64,000 nucleotides of DNA from Cenococcum geophilum 1.58 (Eukaryota > Ascomycota > Dothideomycetes > Gloniales > Gloniaceae). Made by a program: the position numbers and the translations under genes. The notes under the pieces are model-generated. The model saw only the letters and a program-made list of their open reading frames with translations, made no database searches and was not told the origin of the DNA. Of the stretch, positions 47,813 through 59,128 are shown one piece after another (position 1 is the first letter of the stretch; each line of letters opens with the position of its first letter). The stretch lies in the NCBI GenBank assembly GCA_001692895.1, contig KV748180.1, positions 2,722,195 to 2,786,194 of the forward strand, in the 5' to 3' direction.

Positions 47813-48879
47813 ACTGCCTCTAAACAATTAGGGTTGAACTATATTATAGTTAGCCCTCCACTAACCTTTGCCACGTATAACTATATATCCGTATTAAGTT
47901 GCTAACGCCGCCTTCTAATGCATTTAGCGTATTAGGTTTGGACCTATATATACCCTCGTCGTTCTAGCAAGATATTAGCCACGTATAGTATGCTTAACCT
48001 TTAACCGGTCTTCGATATGTATATAGCATGGCGTATACTATTGTTTTATTAGCCGATGTATTAATAAACCACTAAGTCCAGACCTCCAGAGCTGATATTA
48101 TTGTTACTTACCATATTATATCTTCCTAGGGAGGTTTCTGATCCTAAGGATACTCTTATAGCCGCTCTTACAACTCTTAAAGCCGCCCCTATAGCGGTGA
48201 GATTTTAAGTCCTTACCGCTAACTTTAACAAAAGCGTTCGCATGACCGATGGCAATCACTCTATACTTGTTTATGTTGCAATGCCTCTTAGTAACCACAC
48301 TATATTAAGTTTAGAGATCCTTTGTAATACGATTTATAAAGAAGGTATTAAGTACGTAGTTAGTGCGTATAATATTTCCAGTAAAGCCTATAAAAAGCTT
48401 CCTAATAAACTTACGGTTTTACACTACTGTCTAAGTATATATCCTTTAATAATATAATTTTTTAGACTAATTGCAATGTAGAGCGAGGGGCAAAAACTAG
48501 AAGAGAAGCCTTTAAATAAGCACTTAAGGAATATATAGCAGAGCAACGGAATAAAGGATGGATTGCATAAATGGCTAAAAAGCTTAGGCTATAGGGGTAG
48601 GTAAGCCGGCTTACTTACTACTAAATTAAGGGTGCTATGTGTTAGAGGCTACGGAAATACTATTATCCAATTATATAAAGGAATGTTTTGTAGGTGCACG
48701 GGAATAATTAGAAAATTTTATATAGACTATTAAGGAATGTAGAGTCCTATAAAATATTTTCGTCGTCATTTTTTTAAGACAAGGTTTAGAATAAATAAGA
48801 CTTGGTATAGCTTGGACGAAGGACCTAGGGTGTATCTACTATAAAGACTAATCTTATCCGAGAATAGCGTTTAAAATCT
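47813..48879. other. decayed DNA with weak coding traces
   Basis: Both strands carry stretches without stops around 48.1-48.46 kb (plus strand: TDGNHSILVYVAMPLSNHT; minus strand: a Gln-rich reading). I cannot tell which, if either, was coding. Confidence 0.3.
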
Positions 48880-49780
48880 AGGGTAAATAATAGATTAGTC
48901 AGCTAGACACTGGGATTTTTCCACCTCTTTAAAGCCCTTTACTACTTCAATACTTATAGACCTTATTGTAGTGCCACCCCCTGGCTGCAGCTGTAAGAAT
49001 CTTATCGGCTAGGGAATTTCAGGCACTGTGTATCGCGATAAACTTCAAAACGAGGTTATTAAAGCTCTAAATAACGCGAATTCTCGACGCTTTATTGAAG
49101 TTGAAAAGGAGATCTATAAGAGACTTGGTTAATATAATGGACTCTTACAATATTATGGCAGCGAACTTTTCTAGAAGGATAACCGCACGGCGATATGTCT
49201 AGAACGCGCTCTAAATAGCTAGCTTTACGGGTTTCTTCAGGACAAAAGTAATAACATTAATCGAATTTTATAAATGCGTTAGATTTCATAGCTTGTGGAC
49301 GTTCTTAAATATGTTCACTCCAGATATATTATATACGGTAATATTTTATGCTATAATATTCTCTTAGATAAACATTTAAACGCAAAGCTAATTAACTTCG
49401 CTAGTTTATCAATTAATAGGTCTCCTCTTCTTGTTTTGTACTCCGTTTAAGCCCAAGCTCCGTATTTAAGCATGCCTTAAAAGGATGAAATTTTTGCCTT
49501 TAGATCGGCTTATTATTATATCTTAATGCGTTATGTCGCCTTTTATAAGCTTTCCGATAACGATATAGAAGATCGTTATAAATAAGGAATATTTCCCGAA
49601 TTAAAGTCCCTAGGGGCCTTTAAAGTCATTATTAGAGGCTATTAAAACGGTAAATATAACTATATAAATAACGTTATTAAAGAAATAGATAAGTAAGGTA
49701 TGTTTATAAAACTAGAAATTTTAACTATCTAAACTTATTCGCAGGTTTACGGAATCCATCCCTAGTAACGGCGCCGCGGC
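48880..49780 (+). pseudogene. protein-kinase-like gene, RIP-inactivated
   Basis: The plus-strand frame reads NLIG-GISGTVYRDKL (glycine-rich loop), NEVIKALN (VIK lysine), RRFIEVEKEIYKRLG (helix C Glu), then AICLERALNS, YVHSRYIIYGNILCYNILLD (catalytic loop, His and Asp now Tyr and Asn), LNAKLINFASLSI (DFA-type motif with Asp now Asn), DEIFAFRSAYYYILMRYVAF and FPELKSLGAFKVIIRGY. An intron at 49698-49744 keeps GTATGT, ACTATCTAA and GCAG. This matches small fungal serine/threonine kinase-like proteins. The active-site losses are RIP-type changes, so it was probably active before decay. The start codon is not clear. Confidence 0.7.
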
Positions 49781-51129
49781 ATTTCCTCTATACTCTTAAG
49801 GCTTTCCTTTTAACGTTCACGAAATCTTGTCTTTAGCTTAAAAATCTAAAGGCTTCTCTATCCAGATTTATACCTTACCCATTTCTTAGGCGTTATTGGC
49901 GTTAATAAAGGTAAGTTTTATGCTTTATAAGTCCATCAGTTTTACTATCCTTCTATATAGTATAATATACTAACTATCCTTTATTTAGGACATGCTAGAC
50001 AATCTCTAGTTGCTAGTAAGCTCCTAAACTGCGCTGTACTTTATATTACAGGTATTGGGTTAAGACACGCTTGCCTGTCTTGTGTAATGGCGCTAGGGTA
50101 AGATACGATGCGATTTATCTTTAAGGAATGTTTTGGTCTCTTCTAGCACTTTTTATATTTAACGGTAATCTTAGTAGATTGGCATATCTTAAGTATAGAG
50201 AAGTTTATAATTCGACGAATTCTTTTAAGTATATTAATAGTAAAAGAGAGGATTCGTGATATAAACGAATAGGTACTATAATGCCTAATAATATAACAGG
50301 TCTCACAACTTATAAGGCTCTGTTTTGATTAAATATGCATAACACAGATAAGTTGGTAGCAAAATTTGGATAAAAATGGCTGCATACAGCAATACCGTGT
50401 TAAAAAAATGCACTTAAATAATTGGACTACTAAATGTAAACCCCGGCTTCCTATTTCCGCGGGACTAACTAAAATATAAGGATACGCCTAAGCTACTAGC
50501 CCCGTCCCTTTTATATGGTAACTCTACCCTTTATTTCCGCAACTTTAGAAAAAGAGTGCACCTATAACGATCTAGCTTTGGCTTATCAAATGCGTCTTTA
50601 ATAAAACTTAAGGGCATCTTTAGAATTTAAAAGCCCGCTTTTATAAACCTAGGTGGGCTTCTAAGCCACCTTATATTTGCGCCCTAACTTAGTTATTCTT
50701 TCCCCTAAAATATTATTGATCTCCCATTTATTATCCAAGCTCACTTTATTAATTTTATCTTTTTTAGTCTGGGTATAACGCTTTATAGCAGGCTCTGGGT
50801 TTAAAACGTCGCTCTAGTTATTAGCGGCGCCACCGCTATTACCGTCCTCGTCCTTATTATAAGTATAATTACTAGCCTTATTATGCGGCGGTTTAGAGCT
50901 ATAGAGAAGAGTAGGCTCCTAAAGCGAAGGGCTAGCGGGCTGTAGAGTGGATACCGCTTGCTAGTTAACTTGTAGGTATTAAGAGTTAAGGTCGGGTATA
51001 GGGGGGCTAGAAGACAAGTCTTCGCGATAGGCAGGTGGCCTTTATTACTTCTAGGGACGCGAATTATTACCACCCTTACTACCCCCGCTACTCTCTTTAG
51101 TAGGGTTGTTAGAATTATAATTAGTAACG
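49781..51129. other. decayed DNA, no gene recognised
   Basis: Scattered phrases only. The open stretch on the minus strand at 50801-51073 (90 codons) continues from the unknown relic to its right but reads as low-quality basic/hydrophobic sequence, so it is not called as a gene. Confidence 0.35.
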
Positions 51130-51870
51130 TCGTCCCGCTTAAGCTTCCGCTTCTTTAGCATAAAGGATAATTCGCCTTCCGTATTCCCTTTTTCGTAATT
51201 ACCCTCCCTAATAAGCGGATTGTCTATATATTATGGTTATTAGGTTGTGGTAACGATATTTTCAATATCTATAACTTACTAATATTATCTATATTATTGG
51301 CTATTAAGGAGTTTTGGTTAGTTACTATGTGGGTCTCTAACTTCTGTATAGCCTAGGGGACAGTTATAATATTAATTCCCTTAGCTAGGCTATCTATTTC
51401 ATTGACGTCTTCTGCCGTAGGTTTAAGATGGTTATATATAGATGCGCTAAAGAGATCTTCCAGCTCCTTTAAAGAAGGTAACTCCTTATCCTTATTGTCC
51501 TTATCGCTGTGGTCATTTCCACTACCTAATAATTATTAAGCAAGGCCGTTGTATAGGGGGGAAGTATATACCTAACCCATAAGGTGCTAGTTAATCGCCG
51601 ACTTTATTAGCTTTATTGTTAGTATTACTAGCTCTATCCCCTTCGGCTTTGGGTTCTAAGTCTAGGTTAACTATATTATCTTTAATAAATATTAGATTCG
51701 CTACTGCCCATTAAACATATTTATAGTTATTAGAAAAAGGAGGGGATAATTACTAAATTACCTTAATTACTTCCTCTAGCGTCTTAGCTGTTACTTATAT
51801 TCTTATAAATATCTTCATACTCGTTAAAAGCCTTAGGATCTACGGGTGCTTTATTAGGTGGAATATTTAA
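51130..51870 (-). pseudogene. unknown RIP-degraded gene, helical protein
   Basis: On the minus strand, NLIFIKDNIVNLDLEPKAEG, DRASNTNNKANKVGD, LAPYGLG is followed by a GTATAT...TTATTAG stretch of about 51 bp that fits an intron. Then HSDKDNKDKELPSLKELEDL, FSASIYNHLKPTAEDVNEID, SLAKGINIITVP, AIQKLETHIVTNQNSL. Clearly coding in style, acidic and helical. Not recognised. The C-terminal limit is unclear. Confidence 0.45.
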
Positions 51871-53900
51871 AAAAAGTAATATAGAATAACTTGCCTAAGC
51901 GTAACCAGGCCAAATATTTTACAGAATTATCTCTTAGAGGGAAGTAAGGTACTCTCCCCTTTTTTATCCTTTTTTTAAGTATATTACTTACATTTGCCTT
52001 AAAAGCCGTAATTATATAATACTAAGAAGCCTTCGGTTTTTTAGGGGGTGCAGTATAGAAATTAATATTATTAAGTAAAATTTATAAATTAAAACGGAGG
52101 GGTTAAGAAGATGCTATTGTTGTTACCGCTATTATTATTAGAATTATTATTGCCTTATGCCTTTCTAATAGCCCTAAAGGACGGGTTACGCTAGGCTTTT
52201 AAGTCTACGCCAGTCCCCTCTTCACCACCAGCTTATATCCGCAGTATCTATACTAAAATAACCCTATTAACTTAATAGCAAATTAAAACATGTAATCTAC
52301 GCTCTGTTAGCAATTACCGTTCACAATATATAAAGGTTTATATGGGCTTAAACTCTATTATAAGATTAACGCCTATTAGGAAACTATAATCGAGACCCAA
52401 CTAATTAAGCTAGTACATTTAGCCTCTAATAGGGGCATTACACTAAGCCTCCTTATTAAGGAGGTTAGTAGTAAAGTACCTCTACCCTTATTCCTTAGAG
52501 TTAGAGCTAGCGCTAACACATCCGTTTTTTAACCCAATTATGCTAGCAAACTAGATCTTCCGTACTAAATCTTTTATAAGACTATAGTTTCTAGGGTTAA
52601 ATAGGTGGGGGGCGTGCCGTAATTCTGCTATAAGTATTAAAAGACACTCTAAGTAATAAGGGCATCCTTAAATCTCTCCCCTAGATCTAAGGAACTTCCT
52701 TAGTCATACTCTATGGAGCCTATAGCCGCTACTTAACCTCCTAAATATATATAAAAGCCTTACTTTTATCCTTACCTATAGCCGGATATCACAAACAATA
52801 TAAGGGGGTAGATAGCGCGAGTAGATTAGGCGATCACGCCTATATCTATCTTACTATATCCTTTTAGCTAATGCAGCCACCGTATAAAGTCCGTCTCCGT
52901 TAGGAGATTAAATACGCGAATTTTTCTCTAGTATTCGTCAGCTAAGAGCAAGATTATAACACTAGCTCTACTAGAAGCCAGGCTATACTACTAGATAGGC
53001 CGTTTACCCCTAGATTCCGCCTTATAAGTCTTAGGTCTATATAAAGAATATTTCCGTATAACCTATACCTCCTTAGCTAAATAGGGGGCTAGATTAAACT
53101 AAAGCCCGGTGGCTTCTCTAATCGTAATGCAATCCTCTAATTATTAAGGAAGAGTAAGGTCTAGGTCTAGGTTAAGAAGGCGCTAAGGAGGGCGAGGGCT
53201 TCTAGCTTCTAGCGGCGCAGCTTTAACCAAGCTAAGTAACTAGCATCAACCTATAGTTTCGCTAAGGACCCACTTCGGCGTCCGGCTTCGCCTTTATTGT
53301 GATGCTGTAATGCGATACTGCCTAACGCGTCCTATAGCTCGCAGTAGCTGTAACCCGTATAATCTATTACTAGGCGGTTTTCGGCATAGCTATTTATATC
53401 TATTCTAATAGGGATTAAGTTGCATATTATAGTTACGTCTGAGACACTGCTAGAGGCGGAGGTAAAGAAGAGGATAAACGGAAATGTTATTCTGGTGCAC
53501 TAATCGGTAGGAGATATGGGCAAAAGAAGAGGAGAGAGAAGAGGAAGAAAGGAGGAATATGGTAGGACTAAAGCATGCGTTAACACTAGAAGAGAGTATA
53601 AATGTGTCCTATAGAAAGGGCCGAAGAGTTATAGCGCTAGGTAATCGTTAGTATAAAATATATAGAGATTAGGGAAAAGGTAGAGCACCTATATAAACGC
53701 TAAGGGGATAGAAAATGCCTTATGGCTAACAGCTAGAGTCCGAGGTGGCACGGTAGCGGGAAAGAAAAGAGGAGATAGAGCATAAGGGCAAAAGTAGTAA
53801 GGGAGAAGGCCTTTTATAGTTGAGGTTAAGGTTGGGTCTTAGCTAAACTAGGGTAGGAAAGCGAGCGCGCCTTGTTTATAAAGGAACCTCCATTTCCTAA
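51871..53900. other. decayed DNA, no gene recognised
   Basis: TA-rich to about 53.1 kb, then purine-richer at 53.45-53.85 kb. No motif or supported frame found. Confidence 0.35.
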
Positions 53901-53916
53901 TGCGTGGTCTCCATTT

Positions 53917-54790
53917 TATTTTTTACTAAAGAACTCTTTAATTGGATTTAAATCCGGTAAGTACATAGGCAAGTATATAAGCTTTACTCTAGCTCTCTTA
54001 AAGAGAGTAGTAATATACGGTAAGTAATAGAAGCTTATATTATCTATAATAACTACTAATCTTAGTGCTAGATAAGGATTATAGTAAGGTAAGAGGAAGT
54101 GTTTAATCTAATAGTTATAGCCTTCTGCGTTTGTTAAGCTACTATATACTAATAATACTAGCACGCCTTTAACGGTATAGGCGGGTAGTATATTAACTCT
54201 TTACTTACTATGGTTGTACGGTATATATAAAATAGGTATAACTCCTACTGGTAACTAAGACGCCTTCTATATACTAGTCTTTAAATTAGCTCTAGATTTA
54301 TTTATAAACACTAGCTATTTAACGGTGAATTATAAAATATAGGCCTAGTATAAGTTGCGGTCTTTCTAGCTTTGCTTAAAAGTAACTCTATAAGCCTTAT
54401 ATACTTAGCAGCTTCCTTATATATATAATAAAAGCTTTCTTACTAGCTTCCTATTCTAGCCAGTAACTCTTAATTCTGCACTAAGCGTTTGCCTACTTAT
54501 AATAATCTGGTATTAATTATAGATAAACTATATTATTTTGTTAAGATATATATTTGGGGCATTATTTAATTGGTAAAGCAATGCGATGATTACCTTATTG
54601 CTTAGTAGGCGTCTTAACTTATATTTGCGATTAAGCTTTGTCTTTCCGTGCAGCCTTAGATTTCTTTAAATAGACTAGATTAATCTAGTAGAGCAGTTAG
54701 CTTAACGGGCGTATTAACGTTTAGTTGTACTAGCTATAAGAAGGATTTCAATAAAGGCGTGCTGCTAACTGCCTATATTTGGAGCCATAT
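53917..54790 (-). pseudogene. Tc1/mariner-type DDE transposase relic
   Basis: The minus-strand reading includes VFINKSRANLKTSI (first catalytic Asp now Asn), PVGVIPILYIPYNHSK, RVNILPAYTVKGVLVLL, LLPYYNPYLALRLVVIIDN (second Asp kept), then FKRARVKLIYLPMYLPDLNP and IKEFFSKK, where the usual PIEE Glu is Lys. These are the DDE_3 superfamily motifs in order. The reading stops soon after the third motif near 53.92 kb, so the C-terminus is short or lost. Its 5' flank is the inverted-repeat arm up to 55796. Confidence 0.75.
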
Positions 54791-55796
54791 TAATAAGAGG
54801 AAGAAGCTTTAGAACACCACGATCTGGTATAGATATCACGACTTTAGTAGGCAGGGGGCAATAAGATTAGCTTCAAATTCGAGGTGGCTCTGGTGGCCTA
54901 AGCTAGGGCTACACACTACACCTCTTCCTGCTAGCCCTACAGTTGGGTGTCATAAGTGTCCGTACTAAGCGAATTTTCAAGACAACCTACCCTATTAAAT
55001 TATATATAACAACCATATAATTAATTTTAAAGCTTTAAAAAATAGCTGAAGTTTATATTATATATTAAATCTAGCTATTACAGCTTTTTTTTTAGTTTAA
55101 AACCTATAACTCTTTTAGAAATCCTATTAGTTCCCTAATAAGATCTATAATATTTAATATATATTTTCTACTACTAGATATTAATTTTTTTTAAAAAAAA
55201 ATTAATATCGCATAAAGATTTATATTTATTGTAACTTAGCATATTTAGAATATCATTTTAAAAGTATAAAAGTTTATTATAACGTTATAAAGTTGAAATT
55301 TTTTATTTTGTATGAGGAATTTCAATTTTTTCTACTTTTTTGACTTTATAACCCTACAATAATTTTTTATATATTTTAAACAAAAATTTAAATATAGAGA
55401 GTCTTAGTAAAAGCAAATCTCTATAAAATATCAGAATTTTAAGAAATATTTTTAATCCCTAGTAGTAGAAAATATATGCTAAATATAGTAAGTTTAGTAA
55501 AAAATTGGTAAAACATCGAGGCTTTTAATAAAGGACTGTAAAATATAAGACTTTAAAAAAAGTTATAATAGCTAGATTTTATATAGTAATAGGCCTTATA
55601 ACTATTTTAAAGCTCTAGAATTAATTTTGTGGTTGCTATATAGTAATTTAGCAAAAAATATCACATTTGGTGTGGTCTGGGCACGGACACTTATGACACC
55701 CCACTGTACATACTAATTTAGCTGCAGGTTTAGCGAAATTAGATGTGTACCGCTGCGCGCCAGGGGGGGGGGAGAAGCCGAAGCTCGTACAGGCTG
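54791..55796 (-). repeat. inverted-repeat arm, right copy, split by a MITE
   Basis: Reverse complement of 17787-18065, interrupted at 54940-55706. The outer part 55709-55796 ends CAGGCTG followed by TA (55797-55798). The inner part continues towards the transposase with AGATCGTGGTGTTCTAAAGC matching AGATTGTGGTGTATTAAAGC of the left copy. It marks the right limit of the AT-rich block. Confidence 0.8.
54940..55706. mobile_element. 767-bp TA-inserted foldback MITE (Tc1/mariner type)
   Basis: The ends are inverted copies containing GGGTGTCATAAGTGTCCGT, begin CAGT, and sit between TA dinucleotides (54938-54939 and 55707-55708). The uninterrup­ted paralogue at 17874-17875 has a single TA, which fixes the limits. 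The two halves are diverged reverse complements along most of their length (e.g. TATTTTCTACTACTAG at 55163-55178 and its complement near 55464-55479, about equally far from the centre 55323). The whole element could fold into one long imperfect hairpin. Very AT-rich, non-coding. Confidence 0.9.
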
Positions 55797-56150
55797 TAGA
55801 GTGTAAGTTTCGTGGAGCTCCTCTTTAGCATTTGCAAAGAACTGACTGAAATGGTAATGTATCTCCAAGTTGGACTTTTGCGCCTTCTCCGACTTGAACG
55901 TGCTGGGTGCTCACGAAGCATGAAGTCGATTTCGCTAGCGACTGTAGCACGAGCAAAAACCGGGGAAAGCCTCCATGCTTTCCACGCCTGCTCCCTGGAA
56001 ACCCTCTGCTCCGTAGAAATATAGCTGTGACAGCAACACCAAAGCTTCTTTCTTGAACAATCTGCATCACCGATCGACTGCAACATCTCCAATCGGGCTC
56101 CACGCCAACCATTCCAACTTGAGCCACACATAATTCCCTCCACATTCACA
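55797..56150 (+). promoter_or_regulatory. upstream region and likely 5' leader of the Atg33-like gene
   Basis: Normal-composition DNA begins at once after the transposon end. It contains the region in front of the ATG at 56151. Open stretches on both strands here are not supported as genes. No TATA-like element is obvious. Confidence 0.4.
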
Positions 56151-56885
56151 ATGCCATCACCTACAATTGCCATCTGCAAATTTGTCGGCACTATTAGCTT
56201 GGGTCTGCTCACGGTACGCGCTCCGCTCTCCACTCTCCGGTCACCTTGACATCTCTCCACCATGTTCTTCGCGCAATCCACCATCATAACCCCAATTGCC
56301 AACCCCAATTCCCTTCTTTCCTTCATCTCCTCTTCCTCTACATCCACCCCAGCAATCCCACCCCACCCTTCCACCCTATCCAATCCACCATCCCTGCCCC
56401 TCCCTCCCCTCCCCACCACCCCCCAACTCCAAAAAGCCAACCAACTAACCAAACCCCAGGGCGTCTCCACAACCCACAGCACCCTAACCCTCCCCTCGCT
56501 CCTCGCCCTCCCCACCGCCCCAACAGCCCACACAACCCTCTCAACCCTCACACACTCGACAACACACCTCACCCGCTCCCTCCGCCACCTCTCCACCTTC
56601 GCCCTCCTGGCTGCCTACTTCCTCTCCCCCCGTCGCAGCCGCCACCCCTACCTGCTCTACACCTCGCTACTAGCCCTGCTCTCCGGCCCCGCCGTCGACT
56701 ACGCCTTCGCGCGCCCAGCCCAGCCCACGGCTCGCGTTTCTTCTGCCGCTGGGGAGGAAGACGTCAACGGCGAGCAGGTGCGGCAGGCGGTGGAGCAGAT
56801 GCGGGCGGTGGAGGGCGTGAGGGCCGGCGTTGCGGGGGCGGCATTCGCGATGGCTGTGGTGGGGATTTGGGGGGATGGGGCCTGA
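56151..56885 (+). CDS. Atg33-like mitophagy protein (two exons: 56151-56213, 56460-56885)
   Basis: Exon 1 encodes MPSPTIAICKFVGTISLGLL then T; a GTACGC donor at 56214 opens a 246-bp pyrimidine-rich intron with branch-like CAACTAACC and acceptor CCCCAG at 56459. Exon 2 starts GVSTTHSTLTLPSLLALPTA in phase 0 and ends with TGA at 56885, giving 162 residues. The FVGTISLGLLTGVS start, the LTLPSLLxLP segment, a central hydrophobic stretch (FALLAAYFLSPRRSRHPYLL) and a second one near the C-terminus (VAGAAFAMAVVGIWG) match Atg33/Atg33-like outer mitochondrial membrane proteins needed for mitophagy in yeast. An in-frame downstream ATG at 56262 lies inside the intron, so the longer uninterrupted reading there is not the product. 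Confidence 0.8.
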
Positions 56886-57980
56886 GGTGCTTCGTTTTGC
56901 CGTTGCTGGGTCGGCGGTCCGGGAGTGAGTGGCGGGAGTGGCGTGGGGCTGCGCGTATTATCAGTATGTCGTGGGACTGCGCGTGTCATTAGTATGTGTG
57001 GGACTATGGATGAATCGGATCAGATCGGGTTAGGGTGCTGGAGTTGCGGTAGATTGGTGTATTGGTATTTGGCGGGCTATGCTGGATCGGCTGGCAAGCA
57101 GACAGATGGATGGATGGGTTAGTGGAGGGCTGGTCGTGGGCTGGTGAATATGGTGTTCGGTGATGTTTGCCTTTGTGGGGTTCCATTGCTTTTGGGGTTC
57201 CGGGGGGACAAGTTTGGGGAGGGGGAATCTCTACTCGAAGTATGGCGTCTCTACTTGAATGCAGAAAACGCTGACTCCTCTCTCACTCTCTCTTATCTGC
57301 GTGCGAGCTCGCCGTGCATTGATATGCTTCTAGGCGTGCCGATTGGTGCAGCGCTGAGGCCGGATTTGTTCAAAAGTATCAACCACAGTGGTGCTGCTAT
57401 CTAAGAGTATCCGTCATGGCAGGGTCGCTTTGCAGAAGTCGCAACCGCGGAGTTGTCAAGAGGTTCGAAGAAATCAGTGGTGTAGCAATTCAGTAAGGGA
57501 TTTCAAGATTAAGAGCATGGCAATCACTGTTAAAGCAGAGACAGAAGAGTGATCACAGCGCATTGGGAACATTCTATCGAAGAAGAGAGTGTACAAAGGA
57601 GAAGAAAGAAGAACACCAAGTCACCTCTAGCAAACGCAAACCCAATCCCACTCATCATCCCCGTAAAAGAACAGTAGTGAGAACCACCAACTCATTACAC
57701 AAAGCCTCTATCGTACAGATGATCGAGAATAGGATGTTAACATCTCTTAGACTTGTGGCCGGTCAGCCCGAAGACCATTGTCGCACATGCAGCCACCTTT
57801 GTGTACTGCCTTGAAGTAAGCTACGACTCAACCTATGCCAACGCAAGGTTAACACAAGAGACGTTGCTAGAAGGCTGTGGAAGTTTCATCACTTACACTT
57901 CTTGCCGGAGTCAGAGCAGCAGCATTCACTGCAGTCACAGCCGCCGACTCGACCAGGGCTGCAATCCGATTAGTCTCAGC
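56886..57980. other. intergenic, no gene supported
   Basis: Convergent spacing between the Atg33-like gene (plus) and the minus-strand gene ending at 57981. It probably holds both 3' untranslated regions. Several short open stretches lack splice or conservation support. Confidence 0.5.
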
Positions 57981-59128
57981 TCACTGTTGATGAGCAGGAT
58001 CAGACTCACTATCACCGTCCCTGGCATCCTTGCGCTTAACCATGCTGTGACCACCCCACAACTCATGATCGTCCTCATCATCCGAATCGTCTGTGGAGGA
58101 ACTGTCATAACTAGTCGCGTCCCCTTCAGTTGTGTAAAAGTCCGTTTCTGAGAATTCATCTTTTTCGCCCTTATTGCGGACCCTTGTAATAGTGTATCTC
58201 GCTGAGAAGCTACAGCAAGAAAATCGATAAGAATCGATGAGATGAGACCAAGACACTTACTATCGTCGAAAGCTTAGATCATCAGTGTCAGAGCCATTAC
58301 CCTCAGGCCGGTTTCCTGGTTCGAGCCAGCCTATGGGGGGTCTACCAAAAGCAATCATAGCTCCAGGCCTAGCTAAACCAGCAGAATGGGTGGAAGTGGA
58401 AGTAAAATGAGGCACCACCGGGGAGCTTGCATGGGAAGATTGACTAGGATGAGAGGTTGACTTCAGTCAATGGTCGGTTTCCCCACCTCACGTTGGTCTA
58501 GCCTGTTTGATTCGACTTCGCGCCAGTTGATAATCGTAAATGGTTCGAGGCCTGACCTGGGTTGTGCATCGTTACGCTTGCCTCCATGTTTAGAAATGCT
58601 TGAGATGGCCATCGTTGTTAAGGGTCTTGTGATCAAGGTAGTTTTGGCGATCGCGGTCAATGTGCTTGTAATCAGAGTAGCCATGGTCAGCCTAATCGGG
58701 CTAACCACATAAGATTTACATGCGGCTTGCAATGTCCGTGTAAAGTGTAGACCCAACACACCCCTCTGGAGTCGTAAGCTACGAGGGTACAGTTCTGATC
58801 TGGATTCTGCCATTTGCCACGACTTTTATGCTTGTATATGGACATGTAGAAGCTTTGGATGTCAGCATCATGGCATTTTCCTTGATGGCGAAATCTTTGC
58901 CCGACTGAGGGCCTGTGCAGTGAAGACTGACAAAAGGTGAGATCGTGATCTTTGAACGTCTCGCAGAGGTAGGTGTAAGGAGTTGGGCCGCGATAGCGAG
59001 GGACTACACGGCATGGAATGGTTAGACAAGTCTCACAAAGACGGCAAAAATTGAAAAGCTGAATGCGTTCCGAAGCCGTGGTAACATGAGGCGTGTTCGC
59101 GACGCTGTGTAGACCTGTCGGCCTGGTG
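57981..59128 (-). CDS. unknown spliced gene with two in-frame TAA codons (possibly inactivated)
   Basis: Four exons fit in phase on the minus strand: A 58762-about 59128 (QLFNFCRLCETCLTIPCRVV, several Cys), intron 58692-58761 (GTGTGT...ATTAG), B 58492-58691, intron 58444-58491 (GTGAGG...CCTAG), C 58261-58443, intron 58210-58260 (GTAAGT...TGTAG), D 57981-58209 ending DPAHQQ. Exon D holds an acidic run (SSSTDDSDDEDDHELWGG). Phases of B, C and D agree exactly, which supports the model. Exon B contains TAA at 58590-58592 and 58572-58574; each could be CAA mutated at CpA. The start lies upstream; a candidate exon (ERDFIPASKDTATMIRAFL) sits near 59.40-59.47 kb between splice-like sites. Function unknown. 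Confidence 0.55.

Noticed and set aside
53875..53925. Shared AAAATGGAGA words here and at 20105 as terminal repeats of one element
   Set aside because: Match is only about 15-20 bases with gaps; too short to call.
55739..56596. 285-codon minus-strand open stretch over the Atg33-like gene's 5' half
   Set aside because: It lies antisense to the Atg33-like gene and crosses the transposon end; its Arg/Val/Gly-rich reading comes from the C-rich plus strand. The plus-strand splice model with matching motifs is better.
56246..56992. 248-codon plus-strand open stretch in another frame
   Set aside because: His/Pro-rich reading of the C-rich intron and exon 2 of the Atg33-like gene in the wrong frame; no start context or domain.
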